Of a stretch of 64,000 nt of DNA, positions 1 through 12,900 are shown in pieces; the first letter of the stretch is position 1, and the number at the start of each line of letters is the position of its first letter. The DNA is from Thecamonas trahens ATCC 50062 (lineage: Eukaryota > Apusozoa > Apusomonadida > Apusomonadidae), in assembly GCF_000142905.1 (NCBI RefSeq), contig NW_013657677.1, positions 1-64,000 on the forward strand, given 5' to 3'. The notes under the pieces were generated by a model. That model saw only the letters and a program-made list of their open reading frames with translations, made no database searches and was not told the DNA's origin. A program made the position numbers and the translations under genes.

Positions 1-672
1 TCCCCCCACATCGTTCATTTGAGCAAATAATGGTGAGCACTGCCAAATGTCCTCACAAGTCGCCACCCGTGTCTCCCATTCCATCACTTGCCAACCTTTC
101 GGAGCCTGCACTTTGATACGCCCTGCTCGCCCCAAGCTAGCAGAGAGCGTTCACAGCTAGCAAAACCTCCGACAGGCACCCTCTTTCACATAGAACACTC
201 CCTTGTGTTTCTCTGTGTTGTGTGTGCTTGCTCTTTCCCTGGTGTTGTGTTCTTTCCTCTGACCTGGGCCCTTCCCTACCCCCCCCAAGCTTGTTCCGCA
301 TTCGTGTCTGCGCTTTTCCCTTTCAGCAGCTTCGTTTCGCGACTCGCTCCCCCCCCCCTCCTCCCCCTGGAAGACCCTCCCTGTACCTCCTCAGCACAGC
401 TACTCCTTCCCGAGTACTTGCTTGACCTACACGGGTACCCTCTTTCCCCTCCACAGCCCCTCCAAAGTACGTCACACCCCCCATGCTCCCTCCTTCCACA
501 CCCCCTTCCCCGCCCCCTCCCATACCGAACCGCTTCCCACGCGGATCTCGTCTGATCCTTCCTTATCCGCATTATTGCATGACTGTATCATTGCTGTCAT
601 TGCTGTTTATCAATATCTCCCGCAAGCGCCACCACCACAGGCGCCAACCGTTAGATTCTTCGTCTCTCCAGT

Positions 673-693
673 CCCCCCCCCCCCCCCCCCCCC
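673..693 (+). repeat. Poly-C run (21 C)
   Basis: Uninterrupted run of C in the 5' flank of the giant gene. Run length is likely to be unreliable, because short homopolymers inside the neighbouring coding region appear under-counted. Confidence 0.9.
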
Positions 694-858
694 TTCCCCA
701 CACACTCACCCACCGCCCCTTCCCCTACCTCGGTACGCATGCATGCACTTCAGGGCTCCTTCCCCCCGTTCCTCCTTTCCCGGAGAACACCTGTGCTTCT
801 CTCTGAGTGCGCCCGATTCCGTGCGTCCACTGGTTGGCTAGGTACTCTCCCACCCTCT

Positions 859-873
859 CCCCCCCCCCCCCCC
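859..873 (+). repeat. Poly-C run (15 C) just before the giant gene
   Basis: Uninterrupted run of C that ends 38 bases before the chosen ATG at 912, probably within the 5' untranslated region. Confidence 0.9.
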
Positions 874-911
874 TTCCCCCGAGTTGCCCTTCTTTCCCTC
901 TCAAACCGACG

Positions 912-995
912 ATGCGCGTTTCGCTGACTTCGGTCGGGCTCTCGCTCCTCGCCCTAATGCTTGTTCTTTCGGTGTTCACCCCCCAGGTGGAGGCC
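912..995 (+). other. Signal peptide of the giant adhesin
   Basis: Residues 1-28: a short basic start (MR), a hydrophobic core rich in Leu, Val and Ala, and a plausible signal-peptidase site after VEA. A run of five lysines (GKKKKKG) follows directly, so the mature N-terminus would be highly basic. Confidence 0.85.
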
Positions 996-3900
996 GGCAA
1001 GAAGAAGAAAAAGGGCTCGTCGTCGGCGTCGCAGCCAGGCTCGTGCACCACATGCCCTGCGCTCCCTGGCTCGACGTCGAATGACTACCCTACTGTGCCG
1101 ACGGCCGAGTACGTCGAGCACCTCAAATCGCTCTTCCCTGAGCGGTCGTCTCCGGACCCTGCGCTCATTGCGCCGGGCACAGACCCCAACCTCTACCTTA
1201 CCTCGGCTGGTACGGTCTCGATCACGTTCCTCCACGAGGGCGCTGGGTACCACAACCAGCTGGGGTACTACCTGTTCGACTCTGCGACGCCGGCCAACAT
1301 TGTGCCGGGCTCAGAGCGGCTTGTCTGGGCCGACGCCTCGATGCACAAGTGCATCCAGGTAGGGACCAAGACGGTGCTGAACAACGGCAACCCGTTTCCG
1401 GCGGGCACGCGCCTCGGCTTTTTCCTCGTCGCCGACGGCCACTGCACCACCGGCGGCAAGGCCACTTTCTACACCCACGACCACCTCAACCCGGACGGCA
1501 AACGCCACATCGGCATTGTGACCAACCGGGCCGGGACGTTCTCGTCGTCGACCACCTACACCGTCGGCTTTGAGGATCTGGTCAACCTTGGTGATCGCGA
1601 CTACAACGACCTCATGTTCTACATCACCACGACGGCTACCGTCGACGAGTCGAACCTGCCGGTCGAGTGCTCGCCGGACTGTGTGCACGGGACGTGCAAC
1701 TACGAGACCGGCGTGTGCGAGTGTGAGCCCGGTTTCTCGGGCACAACGTGCGAGGTCAAGGGCTGCGTTGACGAGCCATGCGCCGCCGGCGCCGCCTGCT
1801 CGGCGGTGACTGGCCGCTGCGAGTGCGTCAACGGCAAGTACGGCCCCGCGTGCGACCAGACCGACAAGTTCTTCTCGTGCTCGTACTCGGACGACCCCAA
1901 CTCATCTGGGTCGTACAAGTACCCTGTTTGTCACGCCACCAACTCGCTCACTAATCCCTACAATCTGCTCCGGCTGCCCAAGTCGGGCTACCTCAACCAC
2001 CTTACCAACAAGGCCCACAATGGCAAGCGCTTCCCGGACATCCAGCCGTTCCAGCTCGGCCGGGACTGCTTTGTCTACGACTGCGAGTGCAACCGCATCG
2101 CAAAGAGTCAGCTGAAGCTCGGCTCGCTCGCTTACCACACCTGGAACAATGTGCCCGGCAACAACGTGGCGGACCTCACTGCGCTCGCCACCTTCCCGGC
2201 CTCGCCCGACGCCGCTTCGTCTCTTTCTTCCTTTGACATCCCGCGCTCGGGCTCGTCGTTTGGCGGCAAGCTTGCCGGCTACCTCGTTCCCAAGCGCTCC
2301 GGCACCTACACCTTTTACATCTCGACCGACGACGCCGGTGAGCTCTACCTCTCGCCGTCGCCGCTCGCCCAGGACGCGGTCCTCATCGCATCCAACCCAG
2401 GCTGGACCTCGGCCAACCAGTGGAACCGCTACGCTTCGCAAAAGTCGGCTGCGGTCTCTCTGGTTGCCGGCAAGGCATACTACATCGAGTCGCGCTTCAA
2501 GCAGGGCTACGGCGGTGTCTCGCACCGGGTCGCCTGGACTGGGCCCGGCTTTAGGTCCATCACCGTCATTTCTGGGGCGTACCTTGCCCCGCTTGTGGTC
2601 GGCGAGGAGAACTACCCCATGGCCCCGTGCTCCGGCCACGGCTCGTGCACCGAGGCTTCGGACGACGGCCACGCCATGTGCGCTTGCGAGCCGGGCTTCA
2701 ACGGCGAGGCCTGTACCGAGATCGGCCCTATCGACTCGTGCCCGGCCTGCCTCAACGGCGGCGAGTGCAAGAACAACGCGTGCGAGTGCCCGCCGGGCTT
2801 CTCGGGCGACAGTTGCGAGTGCGACACGGCGTGCACCGGCAACTCGGGCTGCTCTGGCCACGGCGAGTGCAACTGCGACGGCTCGTGCACCTGTGAGCCC
2901 GGCTGGTCCGGCGCCGACTGCGCTTGCGCAACCTCGACCGACGCTTGCTCCACTTCGCCCCGCGGTGCCATCACCTTTGAACGCTGGAACAACGTCGGCT
3001 CATCCCGCTCGGTCTACGCCCTCCTCCGCAACTCGCGGTACCCGGACTCGCCCGACTTTACGGGCACGCTCTCGCTCTTTGAAGTCCCGCACAACGTTGG
3101 TAACTACTATGGCGCCCGCGTCATTGGCTACCTCCACCCCCGACCTCGGGCAAGTACGTCTTCCGCATCGCCGGTAACGACGGTCATGCGCTGTACCTCT
3201 CCTCAGATGCCAGCGATGTCAACCTTGCCCTTCTCGCTGGCAACTGGCGCTACACGCCGCGCCGCAACTACGAGGCAAGGTCGTCGTCGACCTCGCGATC
3301 GGTCAACCTTGTTGCCGGCCGTACGTACAGGATCATGGCGCTGCTCAAGGAGAGCACCGGCTCGGACCACCTCTCGGTCCAGTGGACCCACCCGCTGCTC
3401 GACGGTGAGTATGAGATCATTCCTGGCGCGTACCTCTCGCCCGACTCGAACGACGCCGCGCCCGGCGCCGCCATCTGCTCCGGTCGTGGCTCGTGCTCGT
3501 GCGGGATTTGCGCGTGTACCGGCGGCTACACCGGCGAACACTGCGAGTGCGCCCCGTGCGCGCCTGGGTCGTTCAACCCGTCGACACAGGTGTGTGACTG
3601 CGGCGAGATCAAGTGCAAGCCCGGGTTTACCGGGCCCGACTGCGGCTGCGCCTCCTGCGAAGATGTGACGTGCCAGTACGACAACCAGTTCTGCCAGTGC
3701 GGGACGTGCGCGTGCCTGCCCGGCTACTCGGGCCCGGACTGCTCGTGCGCCTCGTGCGACGACGTCGAGTTTGATCCGGCAACCGCGACCTGCTCGTGCG
3801 GCGAGGTCAGTTGCATCAACGGCTACTACGGCGACGACTGCTCCTGCCCGCCGTGCTCGTCGGTCACCTGTGACGCCGGCTTTACCTGCGACACCTCGTC

Positions 3901-6900
3901 GTGCTCGCAATGTGTGTGTGCATCGGCCATCGACGCCTGTGGTGTGTGCGGCGGCGACGGCTCGTCGTGCTCGGACGTCAACCGGTGCGCCTCGTTTGTT
4001 GACTGCGCCCAGTGCTCCGAAATCGCGTCGTGCGGCTGGTGCCCCGAGCTCAACAAGTGTCTCTTCACCGGCGCAGGCACCCGCCCCTCGGACGTGGTCT
4101 GCTCCGACTGCCCCAACGAGTGCCAGGTCGGTACCTGCGCGCCACGCAATGCCCCGCCCACCTGCACCGACTCGACCTTTGTCATCGCCGAGGACAATGT
4201 CCTCTCCGGCGCGCTCCTCGCCTCGGACCGCGACGGCGATGCCCTGACCCTCACGCTTACGACGCCGCCGTCCTCGGGCACCGTCGTCATCGCGCCCTCG
4301 GGCACGACGTTCACCTACACCCCGGCGCTCAACTTTAACGGCGTCGTCACTTTTGAGTACACCGTCTCGGATGGGACAGCGACGGCGCTCGACGGCGCCT
4401 GCACGGCTACCATCACCGTCGACCCGGTCAACGACCCGCCGATTGCTGTCTCGCCGTCTCCGTGCCTCGCCGGCGCTGAGGACTTTGCCATCACCGGCAC
4501 TCTCACGGCCTCGGACCCCGACCTCGTGTGCGCCGGCGGTTCGTACGCCCTCGGCGACTCGATCACCATCACGGGCACTGTCCACGACATGCGGTCGATC
4601 CACCCCGACTTTGAGGGCGCTATCGCCTTTGAGCGGAACATCGTCAAGTCGCTCCTCGGCGCTGACAAGAAGCCGGTCTACGGCAACCATCCCGACGGGA
4701 CCAAGACAACCAAGTCCAAGGCCTTTTTCGACATGTGGTTCAACGACCACGACGAGTACAACATGGCCGGCCCCATCTCGATCACCCTCAGCAACGACAA
4801 CTCGGGCTCGGCGCGCAAGTTTGGCTTCTGTGACACCTCGTTCTTCCCCATCGACGGCGCCATGCTTGGCAACGAGGGCAACAAGCACAACTACCACTTT
4901 TGCGCCGAGTGGCACCTCCAGTTCCAGCACACCGGCGACGCCGACTCGGTCTTCAAGTTCCGCGGCGACGACGACGTCTGGGTCTTTGTCAACAACCGCC
5001 TCGCCATCGACCTCGGTGGCGTCCACGGCGCTCGTTCGGCCTCGTTTGACCTCAACGAGATCGCCGACGAGTACGGCCTCGAGGTTGGCGGCGTCTACGA
5101 CTTTGACTTTTCTTCTGCGAGCGTCACAAGTCGGCCTCGCAGCTTTGCATCCAGAACACCTTCCCCATTGTTGACTGTGCCCTCGCCTACCGCATCGTCT
5201 CGCCGCCGTCGCACGGTACCGTCACCGTCGCCGGCAACTCATTCACCTACGTCCCCGACGCCAACTTTGCCGGCGAGGACTCGTTTACCTACGTCGCCTC
5301 GGACGGCTCGCTCGACTCGAACATTGCTCGCGTCTGCCTCAACGTCCAGGGCTCGGCCGACCCGCCAACTGCCTACGACCAGGTCTTTACCCTCCAGGAG
5401 AACGCTGTCCTCGACAATCACGCTCTGCTTGCCACCGACCCGGACGGCGCTGCCGACGCGCTCACCTACGAGCTGGTCGACCTGCCGGCCCACGGTGACG
5501 TGACGGCGCTCAACGCCGCCACCGGTGCTATTGTCTACAAGCCTGACCTCGACTACTTTGGCAAGGACTCGTTCACCTGGCGTGTGACCGACTCGACCGG
5601 TCTCGTCTCGCGGCTCGGCACCGCCTCGCTCAACATCATCGGCGTGCCGAACCACGTTCCGCGCGCCCGTGACGCCATCCACACCATCCGCGAGGACACT
5701 GTCCTCCGCGCCACCATGTATGGCTTTGACTCGGATGCCGGTGACCAGTTGTACTTTGACGTTGTCGAGCTCCCAACCCGCGGCAAGCTCGCGTATGACG
5801 GCCTCAAGGGCACCTTTACGTACACACCCAAGGCCAATGACGACACCTCGGACGCCTTTGTCTACACCGTCTCGGACGGCAAGGCCACGTCGAACCGTGC
5901 CACCGTCGAGATCGTGCTCTCTGCCGTCAACGACGCCCCGGTTCCAGCGCCGCTGGCCTTTTCCACCAAGCAGAACACTGCGTACTCGGGCACGCTCTCT
6001 GCACGCGACGTCGACGTTCCGCTCGACGACCTCACCTTTTCGCTGGCGGCTTCGCCGCGGTCGGGCTCGGTCTCGATCGATCCGTCCGGCGACTTTGTTT
6101 ACACGCCGCGGACTGGCTTCTCGGGCCGCGACGCGTTTACCTTTAACGTCTACGACGGCTTTGCCAACTCGGCCTCGCCCGGTCGGGTCACCATCTCGGT
6201 CGTCGACGTCAACGACCCGCCGACGGCCTCAGGCCTCGCCGCCGACACCAAAGAGAACATCCCGGTCTCGTTTGCGCTGCAGTGCGGCGACCCCGATGTC
6301 GGCGACACCGTAACCGGCCGCCTCGTCTCGTCACCGCCGTCCGGCTCGACCGCCACCCTTCGTAGCGGCGGCCTCTCGGTCCGGTACGTGCCCAAGGCCG
6401 GCTTTGTCGGCACCGACAACTTTGAGTACGAGTGCATCGATGCTGCTGGTGCCACCTCGGCGTCGGCACCGATCAAGGTCATTGTGGCAAACGTCAACCA
6501 CGTGCCGACCACGTCGAACGCCGCGTTCTCGGTTCTGGAGAACGCGCCTGTTGCTACCTTTGCTCTCGAGGCTGCCGACGTCGACGTCGGCGAGTCGCTC
6601 ACCTTCCGCCTCGCCCCGTCGACTCCGAACGGCCCGCGCAACGCCAAATCGTTTGCCCTCGACGCCACCGCCGGCACCTTTACGTACGCCCCGCGGACCG
6701 ACTACTTTGGCACCGACTCGTTCTCGTTTGTTGTCACCGACTCGACTGGTCTCACCTCGCGGACTGCCGGCCGTGTGACCATCACCGTCGTCCCACCGGC
6801 CAACCACCTCCCGCGGACTGCGCCGGCCACAGGCACCACCGCCGAGGATACTGAGCTCGTGCTCACTCTTGTCGGCACCGACCAGGACGCCGACGACACC

Positions 6901-9900
6901 CTCGTCTTTTCGATCGTCCGCGAGCCAGTCCATGCCGCCGCGGTCTCGCTCGACAAGGCCAGTGGCCGTTTGTACTACCTCCCGTCACCCGGCTTTGCCG
7001 GCGACGACTCGCTCGCCTACACCGTCACCGACTCGGCGTCGGCGTCGGCAACACCTGCCACCGTTACCATCACGGTGAGCCCGGTCAACGACCCGCCGGT
7101 TGTCGCCGACTCGCGCGTCGAGACCGCCGAGGACACCCCGGTCTCGGCGGCGCTCTCGGGCTCGGACGAAGACTCGGCGGCGCTTACCTTTTCGATCCTC
7201 GCGCAGCCGACCCATGGTGCCGTCGTCCTTGACTCGGCCGCCACTGGCGCGTTCACCTACACCCCAAGTGCGCAGTACTATGGTCCGGACTCGTTCACCT
7301 TTACCGTGGTCGACAGCGACGGCGCCCGCGCGCTTGCACCGGCCAAGGTCTACATCGCCATCACCGCCGCCAACGACCCGCCAGTCGCCATCGACGGCTC
7401 TCTGGAGTGTGCCGAAAACTCGCCTGGCTGCTCTTACACTATGGCTGTCGAGGACGTCGACTCAAAGGTTGTCTCGTGCGTTGTGACCTCGCGCCCGGCC
7501 AACGGCCAGCTCCTCGTCAAGTACGATCCAGCGCTCTTCCGCGCCTCGCGTGACGAGGACATTGCCGCTTTCACTTCAGCACCCAAGGCCGGCTCCGCCA
7601 AGGCCTCCAAGGGCTCCAAGGCCTCCAAGGGCTCCAAGGCCTCCAAGGGCTCCAAGGCCAAGACGGGCTCCAAGGGCTCGGGCTCGCGCGCCAAAAACTC
7701 GGCGGCCTCCAAGGCCAAGTTCTCGTCGCGCAAAAACTCAAAGCGGGCGGGCGACCAGGCCCCGATCTGCCCGACCAACCTCGCATCGATGACCGACGCG
7801 CAAATTCTGGCTTACTTTGCTGACAAGGGCTCGCGCAAGGGTAACTCGGCCGGCTCGTCGTCCAAGAACTCGCGCCAGGCCTCGTACTCGTCGTCCAACT
7901 CGGCGCCAATCCAGTGCAGCAACCCGCCTCAGGCGCACAAGGTCTACGTCTGCCACGCCACGTCGTCGACCAAGAACCCGTACGTCCGGCTCTCGGTCGC
8001 GCGCTCGTCTCTCGAGGCGGGTCACGTCATTGGCGAGTCCCATTCGGGCTCGGGCAACGTCGACCTCCTTCCTGGTGGCGACTCGGGTCTCGACTGCAAC
8101 TGTAATGTTGTTGACTCGCCCAAGGCCAAGTCCTCGGAAAAGGCCAAGTCGAAGCTCAAGGCCAGCAAGGCGGCCAAGGCTGCGCTGCTGGCCTGCCGTG
8201 CCGCCGCGCTCCCGACCCCGACCACGGTCGCGCCGCGGTGCGCGCTCCCTTCGCTCATCTCGAACCGGTTCATCTGCATCGGCACCAACTCGGCGTCGAA
8301 CCCTTACACCAAGGTTGAGGTCTCGATCGACGAGCGCAACGAGCTCCTCGTCGGTTCCGGTGCTGGCTCCGACAAGGGCTCCAACAAGGGCTCCAAGAAG
8401 AGCTCCAAGTCGAAGAAGCCCAAGGGCTCTGGCTCGAAGAAGTCATCACGCGACCGCGACGCCGACGAGGTCGACGCCTCCAAAAAGGCCAAGCGGTCGT
8501 CGGACAAGACCAAGTCCGAGAAGGAAAACTCCAAGTGGTTCAACTCGAACGACAAGAGCTCCAAGCAGAAGAAGAGCGCCAAGTCCTCGGGCTCACGCTC
8601 GCGCAAGGCCAAGTCGAACAAGTCGAACAAGGTCTCATCGGCCAAGACTTCCGGTGAGAAGCGCAAGGCTCAGACTCCGCGGAGCACCCGGTACCCGCCG
8701 GTCCGCCCGGGCACGGCCGGCCTCGACTGCAACTGTAAGCCCATTGCCTGCACCGTCACTTATGTGCCGGACAGCGAGTTCTGCGGCTCTGACGCGTGGC
8801 AGTTTGTTGGCTCGGACGGCGCCGCGTCGTCGCCGTCGGCGGCGACTGTCTCGGTTTCAGTCCCGTGCCCGTCGAACCGGGCGCCGCGCGCACACTCGGC
8901 CTCGTTCTCTACCGCAGAAGACACGCCGCTCGCGGGCGCGGTCGCTTCGGCCACCGACAACGACGGTGATGCTCTCACCTTTGTGGTCGTCTCGCCGCCG
9001 CGCCACGCCGCCGTCTTTAACCTCGCCGCTGACGGCACCATCACCTACACACCGGCTGCCGACTACCACGGCGCCGACTCGTTCCTGTTCAAGGCCAACG
9101 ACGGCTCGGTCGACTCGTCGGTTGCCAAGATCTCACTCACCGTGACGCCGGTCAACGACCCGCCAGTGGCGGCCTCGAACGCGCTCTCCACGCTCGAGGA
9201 TACTCCGATCTCGTCGTCGCTCCGTGCCACCGACGCCGACGGCGACACGCCGCTGGTCTACACCATTGTCACGCCGCCGACCTCTGGTCGTGTCACCATG
9301 GGCTCGCGCCCCGGCGCTTTCACCTACACCCCGTCGGCCGACTACAACGGTGACGACTCGTTCACCTTTACTGCCTCGGACGGGAGTGCGGACTCGGGCA
9401 CCGCCACCGTTACCATCACAGTGGGCCCGGTCAACGACCCGCCCACCGCCGCCGACGCTACGGTCAACATCGACGAGCTCCCGCGAGTCGCGCATGCGCT
9501 CGCGCTCACCGCCGCTGACGTCGACGGCGATGCCCTCACTTTCACCGTTGTCTCGGGCCCGTCGTCTGGCGTCATCGCGTCCTTCGACGCCGCGTCCGGC
9601 ACCTTTGACTACACACCCAACGTGGACTTTTTCGGCAAGGACGCGATCCGGTTCCTGGTCACCGACGCCGACGGCGCGTCGTCGTCTCGCGCAACGCTCA
9701 CCGTCAACGTTGTTCCGCCGGACAACCACATTCCGCGCACCGCCGACGCCTCGTACACCATCGACGAGGACCAGGTGCTCGACGCCAAGCTTGTGGGCAC
9801 CGACCAGGACGCGTTTGATCGCGCCAAGCTCACCTTTGCCAAGACGAGCGGCCCGGCCTTTGCCGTTGTCGACTCGGCGACTGGAAAGCTCACCTTTACT

Positions 9901-12900
9901 CCGCCAGCCCACGTCAACGGCGCCTTTGTGGTCAGCTACGCGGTGACCGACCCACAGGGCGCGACGTCGACAACCGACGGCAACATCGCAATCACGGTCA
10001 AGCCGGTCAACGACCGCCCGACCGCCACACCGGGCTCCGACTCGACCGACGAGGACACGCCCGCTCTTCTCACGCTGGCTTGCACCGACGTCGACGGCGA
10101 CGCCATCGCTGCGTACACCATCACACGCGTTCCGGCGCACGGCTCCATCGTCCGCACTCCGGCAGGCTCCATCGCCGAGTTTACTTACACCCCGGACGCC
10201 GACTACAACGGGGCAGACACGTTCTACTTCCGCTGCTCCGACGGTTCGCTCGCGTCAGAGCCGGCTGCATTTGCCCTTACCGTCACCGCCGTCAACGACA
10301 AGCCGGTCGCCACGCCGGCGACCATGACCTGTGACCAGGGCTCAAACAACACTCTCCAGCTCCTGGCCACTGACCCCGAGGGCTCGGTCCTCACGTACAC
10401 GCTCACCTCGCTTGCGATGATTCCTGACGTCGGCATCGGCTCACTCGACTCGAGCTCTGGTGTGTTCACCTTTAGCTCGGCTGGTGCCAACGCAGACCCC
10501 GCGTCGTTCACCTACACAGTCTCGGATGGCGTCCTTGTCTCGGACCCGGCGACTATCGACGTGACCATCACCAACGGGTTCTCGGCGCCAGTCGGCGCCG
10601 ACGCCTCGGTCTCGACGCCCGAGGACACGCTGCTCAAGACGCAGCTGTCTGGCACCGACGATGATGGCGACAAGCTCTCATTCTACCTGGTTGGTGCGCC
10701 GCGGCACGCTGCCCGCGTCATGGTCAACCGCGACACGGGCGTGCTCTCGTACCTTCCGACAGCCAACTACGTCGGCAGTGACTCGCTCTCATACAAGATT
10801 GTCGATCGCAAAGCAACTTCGGACATCCATGTCGTCTCCATCACCGTCACTGCTGTCAACGACCCGCCGGTCCTCGCCGGTGACGCCTTTGCTACGCCCG
10901 AGGACACGCCGGTCACGCTCGACTTTATTGCCTCGGACATTGACGGCGACGACCTCACCTTTACGCTGGTCACCCCGCCGTCCCACGGTGGAGTCAGCAT
11001 TGACGACGCTGCCGACTCGTACACCTACACACCGGATGCCGACTACGCCGGCACCGACTCCTTTGTGGTCTCGGCCTCGGACGGGAGCGCGACGTCGGGC
11101 AACGCCCGCATTCGCGTCAGGGTCGAGCCGCGCAACGACATCCCGGTCTGCGCCAACGCACACTTTGTGGTGCCCGAAGGCGCGTCCCGTGCCAAGCTTA
11201 CCATGGCGGCGACCGACGTCGATGCTGGCGACCGGCTCACTTACACCATTGTGGCCGGGCCGAACTTTGGCACTCTTACTGGTGTCAACTCAGGCTCGGC
11301 AAACGTCCGCTACACTCCGAACCGCGACTACTTTGGCGCCGACAAGTTCTCGTTCTTTGTCACCGACTCGGACGGCGCGGTCTGCTCGGTCTCAAACGTC
11401 ACTATCGACGTCGACCCGCCGGCCAACCATCTCCCGCGCTGCCTCCCGGCCCAGCTCACTCTGGACGAGGACGAGGACTTTGTCGCCAAGGCCTTTGTCC
11501 TCTCGGGCACCGACCAAGACACCGACCAGACGCTCACCTTTACGCTGACCTCGGCGCCGCCGGCCGGTGTTTCCGGCTTTGCCATCGACTCGGCTGCCGG
11601 CGCGCTCTCTGGCTCGCTGGATGCTGACTACGCCGGCAAGTCGTCGTTCACCTTTAAGGTCTGCGACTCGTTCGCTCCGTCGGCCTGCTCGGCGAGAGAG
11701 TGCAGCGGTGTGCTGCTCGTGACGCCGGTCAACGACGCGCCGGTCGCGGCCGACGACTCGCTCGTGACCAACGAGGACACTGCCGCCCGCGGCGTGCTCT
11801 CGTGCTCGGACGCAGAGGACGGGGACAAGCTTTCCAAGTTCTCGGTTACTGCGGCCGGCTCGGGGACTGTGGTCCTCGGCTCGCGCGGCGGGTACACCTA
11901 CACGCCGAACGCAAACGTCTTTGGCACCGATGCGTTTACCTTTAAGTGCACCGACTCGGCAGGCGTCGCCTCCAACTCGGGCACCATCTCGGTGACGATC
12001 AACTCGGTCAACGACGTGCCTGTTGCGCTTGCCGACACGCTCACGGTGGACGAGAATGCGCCGCCGACGCAGATCACGCTCCTCGGGCGCGACGCGGACG
12101 TGGACGACTCGCTCACCTTTGCCATTGCCTCGCCGCCGGCCAAGGGCACAGCGACAATCGATGCGGCGACCGGCATCCTCACGTACACGCCCAAGGTCGA
12201 CACGTGGGGCGCCGACTCGCTCACCTTTACGGTCTTCGACGGGACGGCCACGTCGGCGCCGGCCAAGTTGGCGATCACCATCGTGCCGCCGGCGAACCAC
12301 ATTCCGCGGTCGGCCAACGCGACGCTTGTTGTCGACGAGGACACGACCGGACGGGTCGGCCTCGTCGGCACAGACCTCGACCGTGGCGACTCGCTCACCT
12401 TTGTCCTCCGCGCCAAGCCGGCGCACGCCTCGCGCGTCGCGCTCAACTCGCGCAACGGCATGCTCCAGTACCGGGCCGCGGCCAACTTCCACGGCTCGGA
12501 CTCGCTGACGTACGTCGTCTTTGACGGCACCGCCTACTCGACCGAGGCCTTTGTCACCATCACGGTGCTCCCGGTCAACGACCGTCCGGTGGCGTCGAGT
12601 GACTCGGCCGCGGTCGATGAGGATGGCGTCCTCTCGGACGAGCTGACCGGCAACGATGTCGACGACCTTCCGTCGGCGCTGACATACACCATCACCAGCG
12701 GCCCGCGCTTTGGCGCGGTGGCGCTCATCGGCTCCGGCCCGGCGTTCAGCTACACGCCCGAAGCCAACTTCCACGGCTCGGACCGCTTCACCTTTAGCGT
12801 CACCGACGCTGCAGGCTCGGTCTCGCAGCCGGCGACGTTCTCGATCACAGTGGTGCCGGTCAACGACCCGCCGACCACGAGCAGTTGCGCGTTCAAGGTC

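Larger units (their letters stand above)
1..911 (+). other. Non-coding 5' flank of the giant gene
   Basis: No convincing gene is visible here. From about base 240 the + strand is strongly pyrimidine-rich, with C-rich blocks, and the open frames that cross it encode only Pro/Ser/Leu-biased low-complexity sequence. It most likely holds the promoter and 5' untranslated region of the giant adhesin gene. No TATA-like element stands out. The first 100 bases are less biased and could belong to the 3' flank of a gene outside the window. Confidence 0.6.

Noticed and set aside
88-850. Several 60-155-residue open frames in the 5' flank
   Set aside because: All are low-complexity Pro/Ser/Leu products of pyrimidine-rich DNA on overlapping frames, with no recognisable domain.
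807-911. Upstream in-frame start of the giant gene
   Set aside because: It would place a Pro-rich translated poly-C tract before a clear signal peptide that starts at 912.
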